From NCBI GenBank assembly GCA_001986395.2, contig MQVO02000044.1, positions 114,479-178,478 of the forward strand: 64,000 bases of DNA, given 5' to 3'. Both the position numbers and the translations under genes were made by a program. Positions 11,359 through 22,936 of the stretch are shown here, piece by piece (the first letter of the stretch is position 1; every line of letters begins with the position of its first letter). Under the pieces are notes generated by a model that worked only from the letters and a program-made list of their open reading frames with translations, was not told where the DNA came from and did no database searches. The DNA is from Irpex lacteus (lineage: Eukaryota; Basidiomycota; Agaricomycetes; Polyporales; Irpicaceae).

Positions 11359-11993
11359 TCGGGCGACGTATGGGAATGATCATCATATGACAGACATCGA
11401 AGTTTCTTGTCTACTTAGAATCCAATTCTTTGGGCGTTTTATTGGCCCCTAGTTGCAGACTATCGACGTTGTAAATATACGGGAATGGGCAGGATACGTA
11501 GGCGTAGTATCTGTGCGGTTCAAGTTACATAGTATCGATGCTCGATTAGTACCCTGGCCAGCGACTCTAGAATCCCACCGATCTCATTGAATCCCTCTTC
11601 ATATGATACTGGCTGTAGTAGCGGTGTTTAAATGAGGTCGAAATAAATATACAATATGCAAATATTCATGGCAGAGACAGAACGAGAGCCGACACGTTCG
11701 ACATGTCTCTTGAATCTGGATGCACGTGATCGCGTCATCCTGTTTCAAGCGGTCGTTGTTGGGTGACTGCACCCTGAATCCCACCAAGTAGCAACACTAA
11801 GGAGCGGTCTTCAATCTTTTTTTACTTGTGCATCTACATTGTTACTAGGTAAGTGAGTCTACAATTATTGGATAGCTATGGTGCTTACGTGTTGATATCA
11901 GGCTTAGGAAGTTGGTATCATACGGCGACTTCAAGGATTTACGCAAACGACTCATAACTCAGACTCCTGGAAAGAACAAGAAGATAATTGAAG
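11359..11993. other. Intergenic between F-box C and D
   Basis: No supported gene. An AT-richer stretch around 11815-11900 lies upstream of gene D and probably holds its promoter. Confidence 0.45.
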
Positions 11994-13454
11994 ATGACGA
12001 TAACATCCTCAGCCCATACTATCGTGGACTACAATTTTCCCGACGAGATCCTGGAAGCTATCGTTGTTGCTCTCCGCGATTCTATCCCTCGTACAGACCC
12101 GAAGTTTTGGGAAGTACACTCCGCAACCATCTCAGCCTGGAAGGCATGCTCCAGTGTTAGTCAGAGGTGGAGGAGGATAACGCTTCCTTATCTCTTCCGT
12201 AACGTGAACATTCTTCTTCCGGCGAGCTTCCTGATTTCATACCTCCGTTTCTTCACTCGAGCGCCCCTCATAGCAAGACATGTTCGCGAACTCAAGCTCC
12301 ACGATGCAATGGTCGACGTGTACATCTTAGAGCTCCTCCTCAGAGCCCTACCCTCGCTCAAATGTTTGGACCTGGATGGCATCACTGTATACGACTCTAC
12401 CACGCCCGATGAGCAATTACGCTGCAACTATGCCTTGGACAAGGTAACTTACGGCCACTATTATGGCGTTCCAGACAGCCAAAGTACGAGTCTAGAATGC
12501 CTCCTTGCGCTGTTCACGCGTATCGGTGACTTTGCCGTCCGCGTGGGCAAAGATCCCGGTGGCCCATTAGTAGAGCTCACCACAGCTCACATCGAAAGTG
12601 CTGTCTCACGAAGCCTCGTCGGGCGTACGTGCATTCAGAAGCTTCGATGCGGCGGCCAGGAAACGAGCAGTTTCTTCCTTGCGAACTTCCTCTGTGAAGT
12701 CAACGCTGTCCAGAGCCTCACCGCTCTCACTTTCCGCATCATGGAGGATACGGACTTGCCGGCTTTTGTCCGCCTCGTGCAAGCAGCCCGGACGACTCTA
12801 CAAGATCTGTGTATCGAAATCAATTGGGATATTGAACGTGGTACGTACTATCGCACTGCGCAATCATTGGCTTTGGGTGTAAGTTGCGTTGTTGCGCTAA
12901 ATCTGAGTATCTATGCAGGTGCTGAAGACTACCTGTCCGCTATACAAAAGGCCCTCTATCACTGCGACGCACTCACTAGCTTCAAAGTCATAGTTTTCCT
13001 CGGTAACTGCGCCCTTGGAAAATTCATCCGCCATCCCCTCACTGGTCGTTTCCACATCATCGCCCAAGGCTACGAGCAAGCCTGGCTCATGGCTATCCGC
13101 GTACTCAGCCACGTACCACTCGAACATCTGCACTACGTTTCGGTCAACCTGCATGGCCTGATCAACGACCCACACGCGTTGGACTGGGGACACTTAAAGA
13201 CATGGTGCAGACGTGTACCGGAGCTCAAGACATTCGACGTGGAACTCCAGCAGACACATGATCAGAGGAAGTGTTTTGCATATGAGATGCAGGGACTTGA
13301 GCGGGTGTTCACGCCGCGGTATGTGATGCCTATGAGGGAGTGTAGGATTGACGCATCAATGCCTGAAGATACGCCTATTGAGATGTGCAAGTGCGAGCAT
13401 CAGGAGTGTCGGGAGTATGGTCGACTGAGGGTTGTCGCTGTAGATGGAGCTTAA
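11994..13454 (+). CDS. F-box/LRR-like protein D
   Basis: Exons 11994-12840 and 12919-13454 give 460 aa. The 78-nt intron (GTACGT...TATGCAG) is a multiple of three and has no in-frame stop, so the region also reads as one open frame. The paralogues at 9875 and 27129 place an intron at this exact point, so splicing is the better model. The F-box-like start is NFPDEILEAIVVAL with AWKACSSVSQRWRRITLPYLF. The C-terminal block is HDQRKCFAYEMQGLERVFTPRYV, then the tail KCEHQECREY. Its role as an SCF substrate adaptor is inferred from family. Confidence 0.78.
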   Translation: MTITSSAHTIVDYNFPDEILEAIVVALRDSIPRTDPKFWEVHSATISAWKACSSVSQRWRRITLPYLFRNVNILLPASFLISYLRFFTRAPLIARHVRELKLHDAMVDVYILELLLRALPSLKCLDLDGITVYDSTTPDEQLRCNYALDKVTYGHYYGVPDSQSTSLECLLALFTRIGDFAVRVGKDPGGPLVELTTAHIESAVSRSLVGRTCIQKLRCGGQETSSFFLANFLCEVNAVQSLTALTFRIMEDTDLPAFVRLVQAARTTLQDLCIEINWDIERGTYYRTAQSLALGVSCVVALNLSIYAGAEDYLSAIQKALYHCDALTSFKVIVFLGNCALGKFIRHPLTGRFHIIAQGYEQAWLMAIRVLSHVPLEHLHYVSVNLHGLINDPHALDWGHLKTWCRRVPELKTFDVELQQTHDQRKCFAYEMQGLERVFTPRYVMPMRECRIDASMPEDTPIEMCKCEHQECREYGRLRVVAVDGA

Positions 13455-13654
13455 AGGCCTGAGACCCGACAGGTAGTTTGATTATATGAAGTAAGTACAA
13501 ACTTTCCGATGTTCGATGCCGTGCCGGTCTAAGATACAGCATGGTAATTAATGGGAATACTACGCAGATCTGTCACATAGGAAATTATAGTACGATAGCA
13601 GTCGGATACATAACAAGGTACTTGTCGATGTGCGACGTCACCTCCCAAAGCTTA

Positions 13655-14996
13655 CTAGCTCTTCACCCGAACACCAGACACAGCGACGTTCCCAAAATCT
13701 TGGAATTCCTGGGCACCATGGATCTGAAGCCTCCTCGTACGCATCCCAACCTCGATAGACTTCAGATGCCGGAGAGAACGGCAGATACTCTTCAGCGCAG
13801 GCCATGGGAGACAAAGCTTTGAAGGATCATCAACGTTATCCTTGCGGTCCCAGAATGTCACCTTCATTGCGAGAGAGTCGAGCTGGGGAGACTGGACGGA
13901 CGGGACGATCTCGACTACAACGTTCCAGAAATGAAGATACGCTGCAATTCTGACGTCGAGCATCCCCGAGTCGATGCGACGGCCATAATCGTCAAACGAG
14001 TGAAATATGACGATGTTGGTGTCCAATTCGAATTGTTCCAGAATAACGCATGCAGCAAGCCCAGAGGTAATTGCCTTGACCCATCGTTGTCGCTCTGTAG
14101 TATGAATATGTTCAGCTGCTAAATTTGTCGCGGTAATGACATTTACACGAACCTGCGGCGAGATTTGGACGAAGAATCTTGTCCTCACTGTATCCACCTT
14201 CCATCTTGATGGAAAGGTTCTTCATCGTTTTACCCGTATCGGATAACATTACTGCGAGCTCCCGAAGGGTCCACAGGTCGACTTTGATGGTCAACGATGT
14301 GAGTGACCGCAGGGCGCCGATTTTGATCAGGAGCAACATGAACGGATGGATGACTGGCGAAAAGTTGGATCGGATTGGATTGAGTGCGCGGATTTGTAGC
14401 TTTCCGTGGTGGCCGTTCTCGATCATGTCTTCAGCCTTGCGAGAGAGTTCAAGATCGGAGGACACGTTGTGGTAAAACTCGGCGTCGTCAAAAGACTCGA
14501 TCTCTGAGAAAAGCCCGAGGATATCCGCTAGATCGTCGAGCGAGCCATCATACGACGAAGGTTTACATTTGAATGTACCGATCTTGCGTGTATGACCAAG
14601 GCACTGGGTCAGCCTGAGGGACTCTCGGCGAAGACTGATAGATTCCAGATAGAGAATCCGTAGGGAAGGCAAGCAGGATAGTAGTGAGTTGAGCTCTATG
14701 AGGGAAACTATACATCGGTACAGCCAGATTTTCTGTACATGAACTGCAATCCATGGAGATTGATCCCAAAAGGCGATCCAGGCTGTAGGGTCGCCGCGCC
14801 CGCGAATGGGAGGAGGGTAAAACAGGATTGTATGAAACAGGAGGGGAATGGCTGCAGATCTCCATTGGTGAGACACTCGAGAGCACGCCAGCCTGTTCCC
14901 TAGGGAGCCTTGGATTATCATGTAAAGTATTTCGTTAGGAAGATGAGGAGATGGGCGGCATGTATTTGCAGTCGACGAGTCCGGCGCATCGTTCAT
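13655..14996 (-). CDS. F-box-like protein E, short C-terminus
   Basis: Exons 14996-14189 and 14115-13655 (intron 14116-14188, donor GTGAGG) give 422 aa. The F-box-like start is HLPNEILYMIIQGSLGNRLACSRVSHQWRSAAIPLLF, near residues 18-54. Leucine-rich segments follow. Unlike its neighbours it has no YEMR block and no Cys/His tail; it stops about 40-60 residues earlier. This is either a divergent member or a copy with a decayed 3' end. The exact intron boundaries are less certain than in the other paralogues because the donor was chosen by strength and frame. Confidence 0.65.
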
Positions 14997-15547
14997 TGTC
15001 ACGATGTTGAGAGAGGGGGAAACCTAGATTGGAAGTTGACTCATTGTCTTTAGCGTACACGAACTACATGATCAGACGCACCTTTGACCCTCTAGACATT
15101 GCTTGTGGAAAGGTACATACAGAATGAGCCGTCGGAGGCTGGCTCGTCCAAAAGTCAACAAACAGTCTAAGCTAAAGGCTGAGCGCTGAACGTTACACTT
15201 TCCGCCAGTCAATGATAACCCACATCATAAACCATTGAGGTGGACATGCTTACCTTTCACAATCTTGCTATAAGGACGATGACAAGAATCCCAACAGCGT
15301 AGATAGACAGTTTGACGATGATAACGCGCCTCTGTTGCCCGTCATGATGGTACTGTTGGCACCCACTCCAATTTGGGCAATCCCTGCCGCTGAATTGCCC
15401 AAATTGGAGTGGCGGTGTCGTATCAAGGATTCACAGCTCTCGCAGTATAAGAACAGAAACGATAGGCCCCCCGTAATCCATTAAAGATGGGTAGAAACGC
15501 ACGCTATAGATACTTGAACCGTACAAGCCGCGCGTATTATCACGGTA
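14997..15547. other. Intergenic with a strong hairpin
   Basis: The spacer between two minus-strand F-box genes has no coding evidence. It contains a perfect 19-bp inverted repeat at 15363-15412 (listed separately). Confidence 0.5.
15363..15412. repeat. Perfect 19-bp inverted repeat with 12-nt loop
   Basis: The left arm CCACTCCAATTTGGGCAAT (15363-15381) is exactly complementary to the right arm at 15394-15412; the loop is CCCTGCCGCTGA. The hairpin lies in the 550-bp spacer upstream of gene F's 3' end. It could be a solo remnant of a small inverted-repeat element, or a structured RNA or termination element. No poly-T tract follows on either side. Confidence 0.85.
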
Positions 15548-16978
15548 TCAACTAACCTGTGGCCTCGTTGATGCTAACGGTTGCCGCAGATCCCGGTACA
15601 CTCCCTCATTATACCGCTTACATCCAACATGAGATTCGCACCCAGGTGACAGTGCCGCGATCTCTAGGTCCTCCTGCTCCTCCTTCACCCACACACTCTT
15701 GAACTTCCGCATCTCGTACTTGACGCAGTCCTGCATCAGCGCCTCCATTTGTTGGTCGAGCCAGATGGCGAGGAACTCGAGGTGCGGGAAGGCATCGACC
15801 GCTCGACGCATCTTCGACCACGACAACGCGTGCACATTGTATCTGCACCATTCCCCGTTGAGACCTGTGTGTACGGGCAGTTCAAACGTCACGCCCAGGT
15901 GGCGGAGGCGCGTGACGGGGATGAGAGGGATGATATTGACCACCATGTTCCAGTGACGCGCAAGAACATGTTCGTGGGAGACGGAAAGGGTGTCCGTGTG
16001 CGTGTGGTTTTCAAGGAAGAGGGTGAGGTAGAATTCGTTGAGTGCGACACACGCAGAGAGACTGGTGCCTAGGCGGGTAGCAAGGAAATTATCCCCTGAA
16101 TGCGTAAGAGGCGAATGTGAGATTATACGGTGGCTATTATTGAATTTTGAGAACTTACGAGGAGCACGGTCGATTTCAAGGGTATTTAGTTGTATATGAA
16201 GACTTTTGAGGGTTTTTCCCACCAAACATAGCAGGTTGTTGAGTTGGGTAAGACCGACGTCGCTGAAGACATTGATATCCACGTTTTGCAGGTGTCGCAC
16301 AGCCCCTATATCGCACAGAAAGGGCACTACCGGGATGGAAAAGTCGGCGCGAGACTGACCCCAGAGTCTGATGGACTGGACCACGGGCGCACGCAGTCGG
16401 GATGCTGCGGCAGTCACGATCGCGTCACGGTCGATGACCACAGGGTTGGAAACAACGTCATCCTTGTTGGTACCGATGTGCATCCAGATGTCATTGATGC
16501 TTGAGAAAAGGGAGAGAAGTCCAAAGAACTGGTCGTAATTGGGAGGGCCATGCTCGAGCCCAAACGATGTGCACTCGAGAGACTCGATAGAACGACGGTT
16601 GGGGCGACTCCTCTGTTCAAGGATGTGAGCGTCGATAATCCACACTCGGTACAAAGCTAGGGTTCTTAGGTGTGGTAAGCAACCCAGGAGGACGTCCAGC
16701 TCGTCGACGCTAACGACAACGCGCGATATCCGCAGTTGCCGGACATGGGCTCCGACAGAAGGTGTGGTCTCAAGGAAGCGACAAGGGCCAGATGAGCTGT
16801 CCTTTATGCGCATGTGACGGAAGAGAAATTCCTGGGCGACGCCTCGCCATCTTGGAGATACCAAAGAGCAGGCTTCCCAGGTAGGTTTCGCTAGCCAAGG
16901 CCTGTATGGATCGTCTACTACTGCGTCGATGATCATGTGCATCATCTCTGGGGGAGGCTCGAACGGGGTATTACTCAT
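15548..16978 (-). CDS. F-box/LRR-like protein F
   Basis: Exons 16978-16159 and 16095-15548 give 455 aa. The 63-nt intron (GTAAGT...ATTCAG) keeps frame and has no stop, so an unspliced reading of 476 aa is also open. The start is MSNTPFEPPPEMMHMIIDAV, followed by TWEACSLVSPRWRGVAQEFLF. It ends with MQDCVKYEMRKFKSVWVKEE and a tail with GCESHVGCKRYNEG. It is the closest relative of gene B. Gene F's promoter would lie in 16979-17412, shared with the 3' side of the permease. Confidence 0.78.
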   Translation of the reverse strand: MSNTPFEPPPEMMHMIIDAVVDDPYRPWLAKPTWEACSLVSPRWRGVAQEFLFRHMRIKDSSSGPCRFLETTPSVGAHVRQLRISRVVVSVDELDVLLGCLPHLRTLALYRVWIIDAHILEQRSRPNRRSIESLECTSFGLEHGPPNYDQFFGLLSLFSSINDIWMHIGTNKDDVVSNPVVIDRDAIVTAAASRLRAPVVQSIRLWGQSRADFSIPVVPFLCDIGAVRHLQNVDINVFSDVGLTQLNNLLCLVGKTLKSLHIQLNTLEIDRAPRKFSKFNNSHRIISHSPLTHSGDNFLATRLGTSLSACVALNEFYLTLFLENHTHTDTLSVSHEHVLARHWNMVVNIIPLIPVTRLRHLGVTFELPVHTGLNGEWCRYNVHALSWSKMRRAVDAFPHLEFLAIWLDQQMEALMQDCVKYEMRKFKSVWVKEEQEDLEIAALSPGCESHVGCKRYNEGVYRDLRQPLASTRPQVS

Positions 16979-17412
16979 AAGAGGATCCGCAGGGGCAATT
17001 AAGCTGTCACGTTTAGACGATGGGAATTCAGCAGTAGCATCGGGGCTACTGCTACGAGGATGCGACTATATCAGGGAAGGTCAACGGTCGTAACAGCAAG
17101 ACAGGCAGGGAAGGCTCACAGGGATATTAGACATCTTTTATCGTCTTTCGTGATGATAGAAATCAACAAGAAAAAGCGACGAACCCCTGTCTATAAACGG
17201 ATTTGCATCCGCATTGAAGAGAGGGAAGGAGACGCCCGTGTCTCGATCGCTGTGTAAAAGCCAGCAACAGACACTGGTAAGTGAATAAAGGCCTTTGGGA
17301 ACGGAAAGTACGTTTGCAAGGTGTTGAACGTGTGCGTGCTTTCCATGCTAAAATCGTCAATACATGTATTTGATAAAAATCACATAGCAGGTACCACTGA
17401 ATGAATCGTCCT
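16979..17412. other. Intergenic: F-box F promoter side and permease 3' UTR
   Basis: No gene is supported. A short plus-strand frame at 17060-17257 has no recognisable content. Confidence 0.45.
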
Positions 17413-20055
17413 TCATACCTCCTTGACCGTCGACTTTACCCACCTCCACACCCCATACCTAACACCCTCCTTCTCGCTCTCCAACCTCTGCCGCTCCTTC
17501 TCCTCCCTCTCCGCCTCCCGAATCCCCGTCCCCTCTCCCCTCGCCCACACAGCGTCCGAATCCAAATCCACCTCTTCCACAGGCACGAAATGCCACGGCG
17601 CCCTCAACACAAACCTATCATACACCGTATACCCAGCATACAACAACACATACACCGCCACGCCAATATACGTCGCCACCACATTCTTCGCCTCAAACGG
17701 CTCCTCCACCACCGCGCTGTACCCCTCCGCCGCAAACATCAGCGTCGCGAGCACGATGATCCCCACTGGGAGGATGGGGAAGAGAGGTTGGCGGTAGGGG
17801 AGGTCGGAGAGAGGGCGGTGTTGTTTGTGCCAGGCGTACCGGAAGCGGAGGGAGACGAAGCCGATGGAGCCCCAGACGAGGAGGGCGGAGATGCCGGTGA
17901 GGTTGATGAGCCAGGAGAAGACGATGCCTTCGCCCCAGATTGTGGTGAGGAAGGTGAGGAAGGATACGAGCAGCGCCATACTGGAGTCCGGGTGAAATCG
18001 AGAATGAGCGACGTAGGTGTCAGAAGAGGATAGTGAATACTTACACGAGTGCGGGAATGGGTACGCCTCGCCCGTTCACCCATCCGAATATCCGTGGTGC
18101 CTGTCCGGCGCGTGCGAGGGAGAGTAACATCCGCGAAGACGCGTAGAAACACGAGTTGGTAGCTGAAAGTACAGCTGTGAGGAGTACAGCATTGACGAGG
18201 TGCACTGCAGCACCAAACCCTGCACGAACGAAGACGACAGTGATCGGGGATGCTGCTACATCCGAATCTACGCAAAATAATAATCCATAAGCAATACTAT
18301 GGAAGGGGAAGAACATAGAGGACGTCAGCTCACCCCAAGCAGCGTTCAAAAGCGTCTCATCCTGCCAATTAATACACAGCCCAATCACCAAAATAACAAG
18401 AACATAGAATATGATAATCCGCAAGAACGTCGCTCGCACGGCTCTCGGGATCGTCTTGTGCGGCTTTTTCGACTCGCCGGCGGCGAGAGATACAAGTTCG
18501 ACGCCGCCGAAGGAGTAGAAGGCGTAGACGAAGGTTTGGGCGAAGGTGGAGAAGCCGCCGATGAAGGCTTGGTTGTTGTGCCAGTTTGAGAGGCCCTGAG
18601 AAGACCGAAGAAGGGGAGGGAATGTGAGTAGGTAGGAAATGGTGGGTGTATGCGTGTCGGTTAGAGGGAGTGAAAGAGAGGGCACGTACGGGACCTGGAT
18701 GGCCTATGACGCCTCCCCAGTCGTATATCAACCCGACGATGATGAATATGACGATCAAGAGTACTTTGATCATGGCGAACCAGTACTCCGACTCTCCTGC
18801 AGTATGCCGAGGTGAATGAATAATGAGCAGAGTGAGAAGAGGGAAGGGAGACATTGGAAACGTACCGTATATCCGTACGTGTATAAGCTGCATCGCAAAG
18901 ATGGGGACGATGATGATGAGTGCCCATTCCCATGATTGGAGCTTTGTCGTCCAGAACTACACGTCAACATCGAAGTGAGTGAGTCAGTTCAAATGCACGC
19001 AAGGCGGGGTGTTCGGGCCCGACAGGGAGAAGGAAGATTGGGACGGTAAGGGTGTATAAATTGGGTCGAAGTGGTTCGAGGAGAATGGTGATGGTATGAG
19101 CATGGTAAAATGAAAGCTTACCTGGAGGATGATGGCAGCTGCTGTCAGTTCACTCGCTAAGATTTACGTTAGCCCATCGTGAGTCCGAGCCTGGTCGACC
19201 CAATAGGTCGTGACAAATGGGGATGAAACAAGGACACGTACGTATAGAGAGACTCCTACATGCATTTCACGTGCTCAGAGAAACTCGGTAGAACATCTAG
19301 TAAAGAAGAACGTACCACTGCAGCCAATAATTCCATCCTTTGCTCGACTCGTTAGTTCGTTCAAGGCTCAATATTCAGCTCGTCGGAGCTTACCAAGTGT
19401 AAACCCAAGCGAAGGCGAGACGAAGCGCGTCGCGAAGGACGCGAAGGAGCCGGAGATGGGGATGTATGATGCCATTTCGCCGCTGGGTGGCGTGGTTAGT
19501 TACGGGAGGGGAGGGGAGGATGAGAGGAAGGAGAGGGAGAGTGCGAGGATGGAGAGGAAGGGAAGGGAGGAAGGAGAGGACGCACAGACATATGACGACT
19601 GCATAGCAGAAGAACCCCACGATGAGGTACGAGATCAACGCGCTGCCTGGGCCTGCTAGGGATACTGCCTACCCACCCCACCACCGACAACGTTCAGCCA
19701 TACCATGAGCATGAGAAAAGGAAGAGGAGGGGAAGGGACGCACAGACCCAGCACTCAAAAAAATCCCAGTACCAATAGTACCCCCAATGGCGATCATCAT
19801 AATGTGTCGACTCTCCAAGGCCCGCTGAGTCTCGTACGAGCCGTTTGAGCTGCCGATTATGAATTTCTTCCATGCTGAGCGGTGCGTCAGGTCACCATTG
19901 TCTTGGACACCAGACGGTGAGGAGGGAGAGGGAGAAGAGGGAGAAGAGGGAGAGGAGGGAGAGGAGGGAGAGGTTGTGTAAGGAAGCTTCTCGGGGTCGA
20001 TGTCTTGAGAGGCGAGGGAGGGGGTTCGTTTGAGCTCTTCTTTGAGTTCTTCCAT
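17413..20055 (-). CDS. Amino-acid permease, APC superfamily (fungal YAT type)
   Basis: Eleven exons can be joined with consistent phases: 20055-19744, 19668-19586, 19482-19394, 19337-19316, 19255-19242, 19156-19122, 18956-18866, 18796-18690, 18595-18334, 18267-18045, 17980-17413. The total is 601 aa. A charged N-terminal tail with Ser/Pro repeats is followed by LESRHIMMIAIGGTIGTGIF (the conserved first membrane helix). Next come the GEMASYIPISGSF, GWNYW and SIPSELTAAAI motifs and FYSFGGVELVSLAAGE, all typical of fungal proton-coupled amino-acid permeases. About twelve membrane segments are expected. It imports amino acids at the plasma membrane; the substrate range cannot be told. The exons of 22 and 14 nt are easy to miss. 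The acceptor before the 22-nt exon (GCAAAG) is weak. Confidence 0.9.
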
Positions 20056-20844
20056 GGTCGTCGTAGGTTATTCGTATTTCTATCCCTGTAGACTCTTGGT
20101 GTAGGTCGTCGCTCCCCTAGCAAGAGGACAAGGGGACGAGGAGTGGGAAGGAAGGCGCAAAGAACCTTGATCATGAGCACGTCGCACTGATATACAGCAC
20201 CAAAGAGGAACACAATTTTACGACAAGTCACAATAATGATGCCCACATGCTCCACCCCTTCGCTGTCGTGATAGTAACATCCCCGCCCAGAATCACGAAA
20301 TATTCGCCATCCCTGTCAATGGGTCCTCGTTTACCGTGACGTCGAGTGCGGATAGAGAGGGAGAAAATTTATGGTTTCGCTTGTCAGGCTTTCGGGAGGA
20401 GAGGTCACCATAGTCTAGATGCAATGTAGGTGTGGAAGAAGAGCATGAAGTGAGAAAGACGATACGATCGAGCGAGACGTCCCTGATCGACGTGCGCTTA
20501 CGGTACGGTGAACACGAGGCTACGAGACACCTTGGCGGTCTTTGTCCGTCCTGGTATGCGTGATAATAGTTGAATGGAAAATTGATGCGTCGATGTATGT
20601 GTGAGAGTGAAAGTGAAAGGAGAATACAAATCTAGACAATATAACACGGCTATGTCCCACGGCCACGAGCGGGAGAGAAAACAAAACGAAGAGAATTACA
20701 AAATAACCAACCAACCAACCGAATTATAGTATCCCCAGAAGGCTGGCGAAAAGTGTAGTATCCACGCCAACACCAACATAGTCCCCTCGCAGCTCTCCTA
20801 TCTACCAAAAACCTAAAAACGACCTATAGCTACTATACTCAACC
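20056..20844. other. Intergenic between permease 5' end and hydrolase 3' end
   Basis: It should contain the promoter of the minus-strand permease and the 3' UTR of the hydrolase. No coding region is supported. Confidence 0.5.
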
Positions 20845-22936
20845 TCACGTACCACCACCACGAAAAAACCCATCCAAAAGCCTAACCACAAGCTCCGGAT
20901 GGCTAGACGTAAGGTCGTGCCCCGCGCCTTCTATGGTGATGAGTCGGGCGTGTTCGTGTTTGTACCAGTCTTTCCCTCCACCGTCACCACTGGCTCCTTC
21001 ACTATTGTCCTGGTTTTCGTTCAAGTCGAACGCCTGTTGCTCCTCACCATTTCCTTCCTTGTTCTCGGCCAAGGCCTCGACAGACCCAACCCTCTCAACC
21101 CACCCAACCTCACCCCCCACAAGCGTCAACACCCTCTCCGCATAATGATACGGCACCACTCTATCCTTCGTACCCCACACTAGGAGTATTCTGCTGTCTT
21201 CTGCCCATCCTTGGCTTCCACTTCCTCCCTCCCCGCTGCCTCCTTTCCCATGTCTACTTTCGTCCGCATCCTTCCCGACGTTTCTCGGCTCGGCGGTGGA
21301 CAGATCGAGAGCGGTATTGGTATGAGAGGTGGAGGTGGAGGTGGAGGTAGAGGAGGGCTTGGAGGACCGTCGAGCCTTCCGAACCAACCTCCCAAGCTGC
21401 GCAAACGAAGGCGCAAGCCCCCGGATGGGCCCGTCCCGTATGGAGGACGCTAGGGCGGCGTTGTACCCTGCTAGGTGGGCTGATTGGATGCGTACGAGCT
21501 GCAAGCGAGTCGGATGGAGTGGGTGGAGGGGTTGGATGGGGTGTATGCGTCATTAGATGTTAGTGGGTGTTAGAAACGAAGACAGGGAGAGAAAGAGAGG
21601 GAGGAGGGAGGGAGAGAGGGAGAGAGGAAGTGAAGGAGAGAGGGAGGAGAGAGGGAGAGAGAAATAAGAGGAAGCGTTAGAGAAAGAGGAAACGCACCTC
21701 AGAGAAAGAATCCCCCCTCCCAACGCTAACGCTCTCGTTACCCGTCCGCGCAAGATGTCGGAGGTAGACTTTGAAGGGGTAGCTGCTCGTGACGAGTTGC
21801 ATGAGCGGGGAGGAGAGGAAGCGGGAGGTTCGTGATATGTCTGTTGCCTACCACCCCATACCACATCAGCATCAGTACTGTACTGCAAACATTCATCAAG
21901 CAAGGACGAAAGTATCCTCCTGCTAAACAACGAACAAGGAAAGCCAAAACGCACCTCAATAACACCAGCAGAAGCCAACAACCCAACCCGTCCCCTACAA
22001 AGCCACGGAAACTGCACACAAAACGCCGCAGCCACACCCCCGCCCATCGATATCCCGACTACGTTCACAGCATCGAAGCCGAGGTGTTGGAGGAGGAGGG
22101 CGAGTTGGGTGGTGTAGAGGGAGGTGGAGTGCGTGAGGGTGGGGGAGGAGGTGTAGCCGCGGCCGTAGAGGTCTGTTGGGGTGGGTGGGTTAGTGGGTGA
22201 AAGGGAGAGGGAAGAGGGGAGTGGGGAGGAGTGGGAGGGAGAGGGGAGGGAGAGGGAAGGAGGGGACGTACCGTAGAGGAGGACGCGGTAGCCTTTGAGG
22301 GCGAGGGCGGGCGCGACGTCTTTCCATATGATGGACGGGACGGACAGTCCGTGTATGAGCACGATCTACATATACATAATAGCGATATGTTAAAGTTTCT
22401 TTACTTCGTAGTAAGATGAACGTGGGAAGCTCAGAACGCACCTTTTCGCCGTCCTCAGGCCCAAGCAGCCAATACCTCGTCCGTCCAAGCGGCAGCTGCA
22501 CATACCCTCCCTCCACCCTCACCTCCACCTCCCCTCCCTGCGCCTCCACCTCCTCCCTCATCCTCCTCTCCCAAAAGTCCTCCCCATATATCGCCCGCAC
22601 GCGCCCCGCGACGCTCCCCTCCTCCGTCCACTCGCCGTTCCCGAGGGCAGGGTTATACGTCGGCTTGAGCAGGCTCGCGAGGCCCGGGTGGATGGGTGTT
22701 GGTTCTGGGATGGATGGGAAGGAGGTGAGGAGGTAGAGGGTTAGGATGAGGGTGGGGAGGAGGAGGAGGGTGAGGGTTATGCAGTTGAAGGAGGAGGATG
22801 GGTGGGGGACCATGGTTTCGGATGTGAAGTCCCAGGATGAGAGCACTGTTTGTGAGGCGTGTTCAGTCCATCCTGAGAGTGTTAGGGGTGGTGGTGTTGG
22901 TGTTGGTGTTATTGAGGACGGTAGGGAGGAGGTCAT
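20845..22936 (-). CDS. Membrane-anchored alpha/beta hydrolase
   Basis: Five exons: 22936-22442, 22365-22272, 22172-21955, 21847-21698, 21498-20845; 536 aa with closed phases. Residues about 50-70 form a hydrophobic anchor (CITLTLLLLPTLILTLYLL). The catalytic domain starts with IVLIHGLSVPSIIW (oxyanion-hole HG motif) and has the nucleophile elbow VVGISMGGG (Ser near residue 238). The acid is in LLVWGTKDRVVP and the base His in IEGAGHDLTSSHPE near the C-terminus. The order fits an epoxide-hydrolase/lipase-like alpha/beta hydrolase. Between nucleophile and acid lies a Ser/Thr/Gly-rich stretch with an STSTSTSTS run, and another Glu/Asn/Gln-rich insert precedes the His. The substrate is unknown. 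Confidence 0.85.

Noticed and set aside
17401..18033. A 210-codon plus-strand frame opposite the permease
   Set aside because: It is the antisense shadow of the last permease exon; its His/Pro/Arg-rich content reflects codon bias of the real strand.
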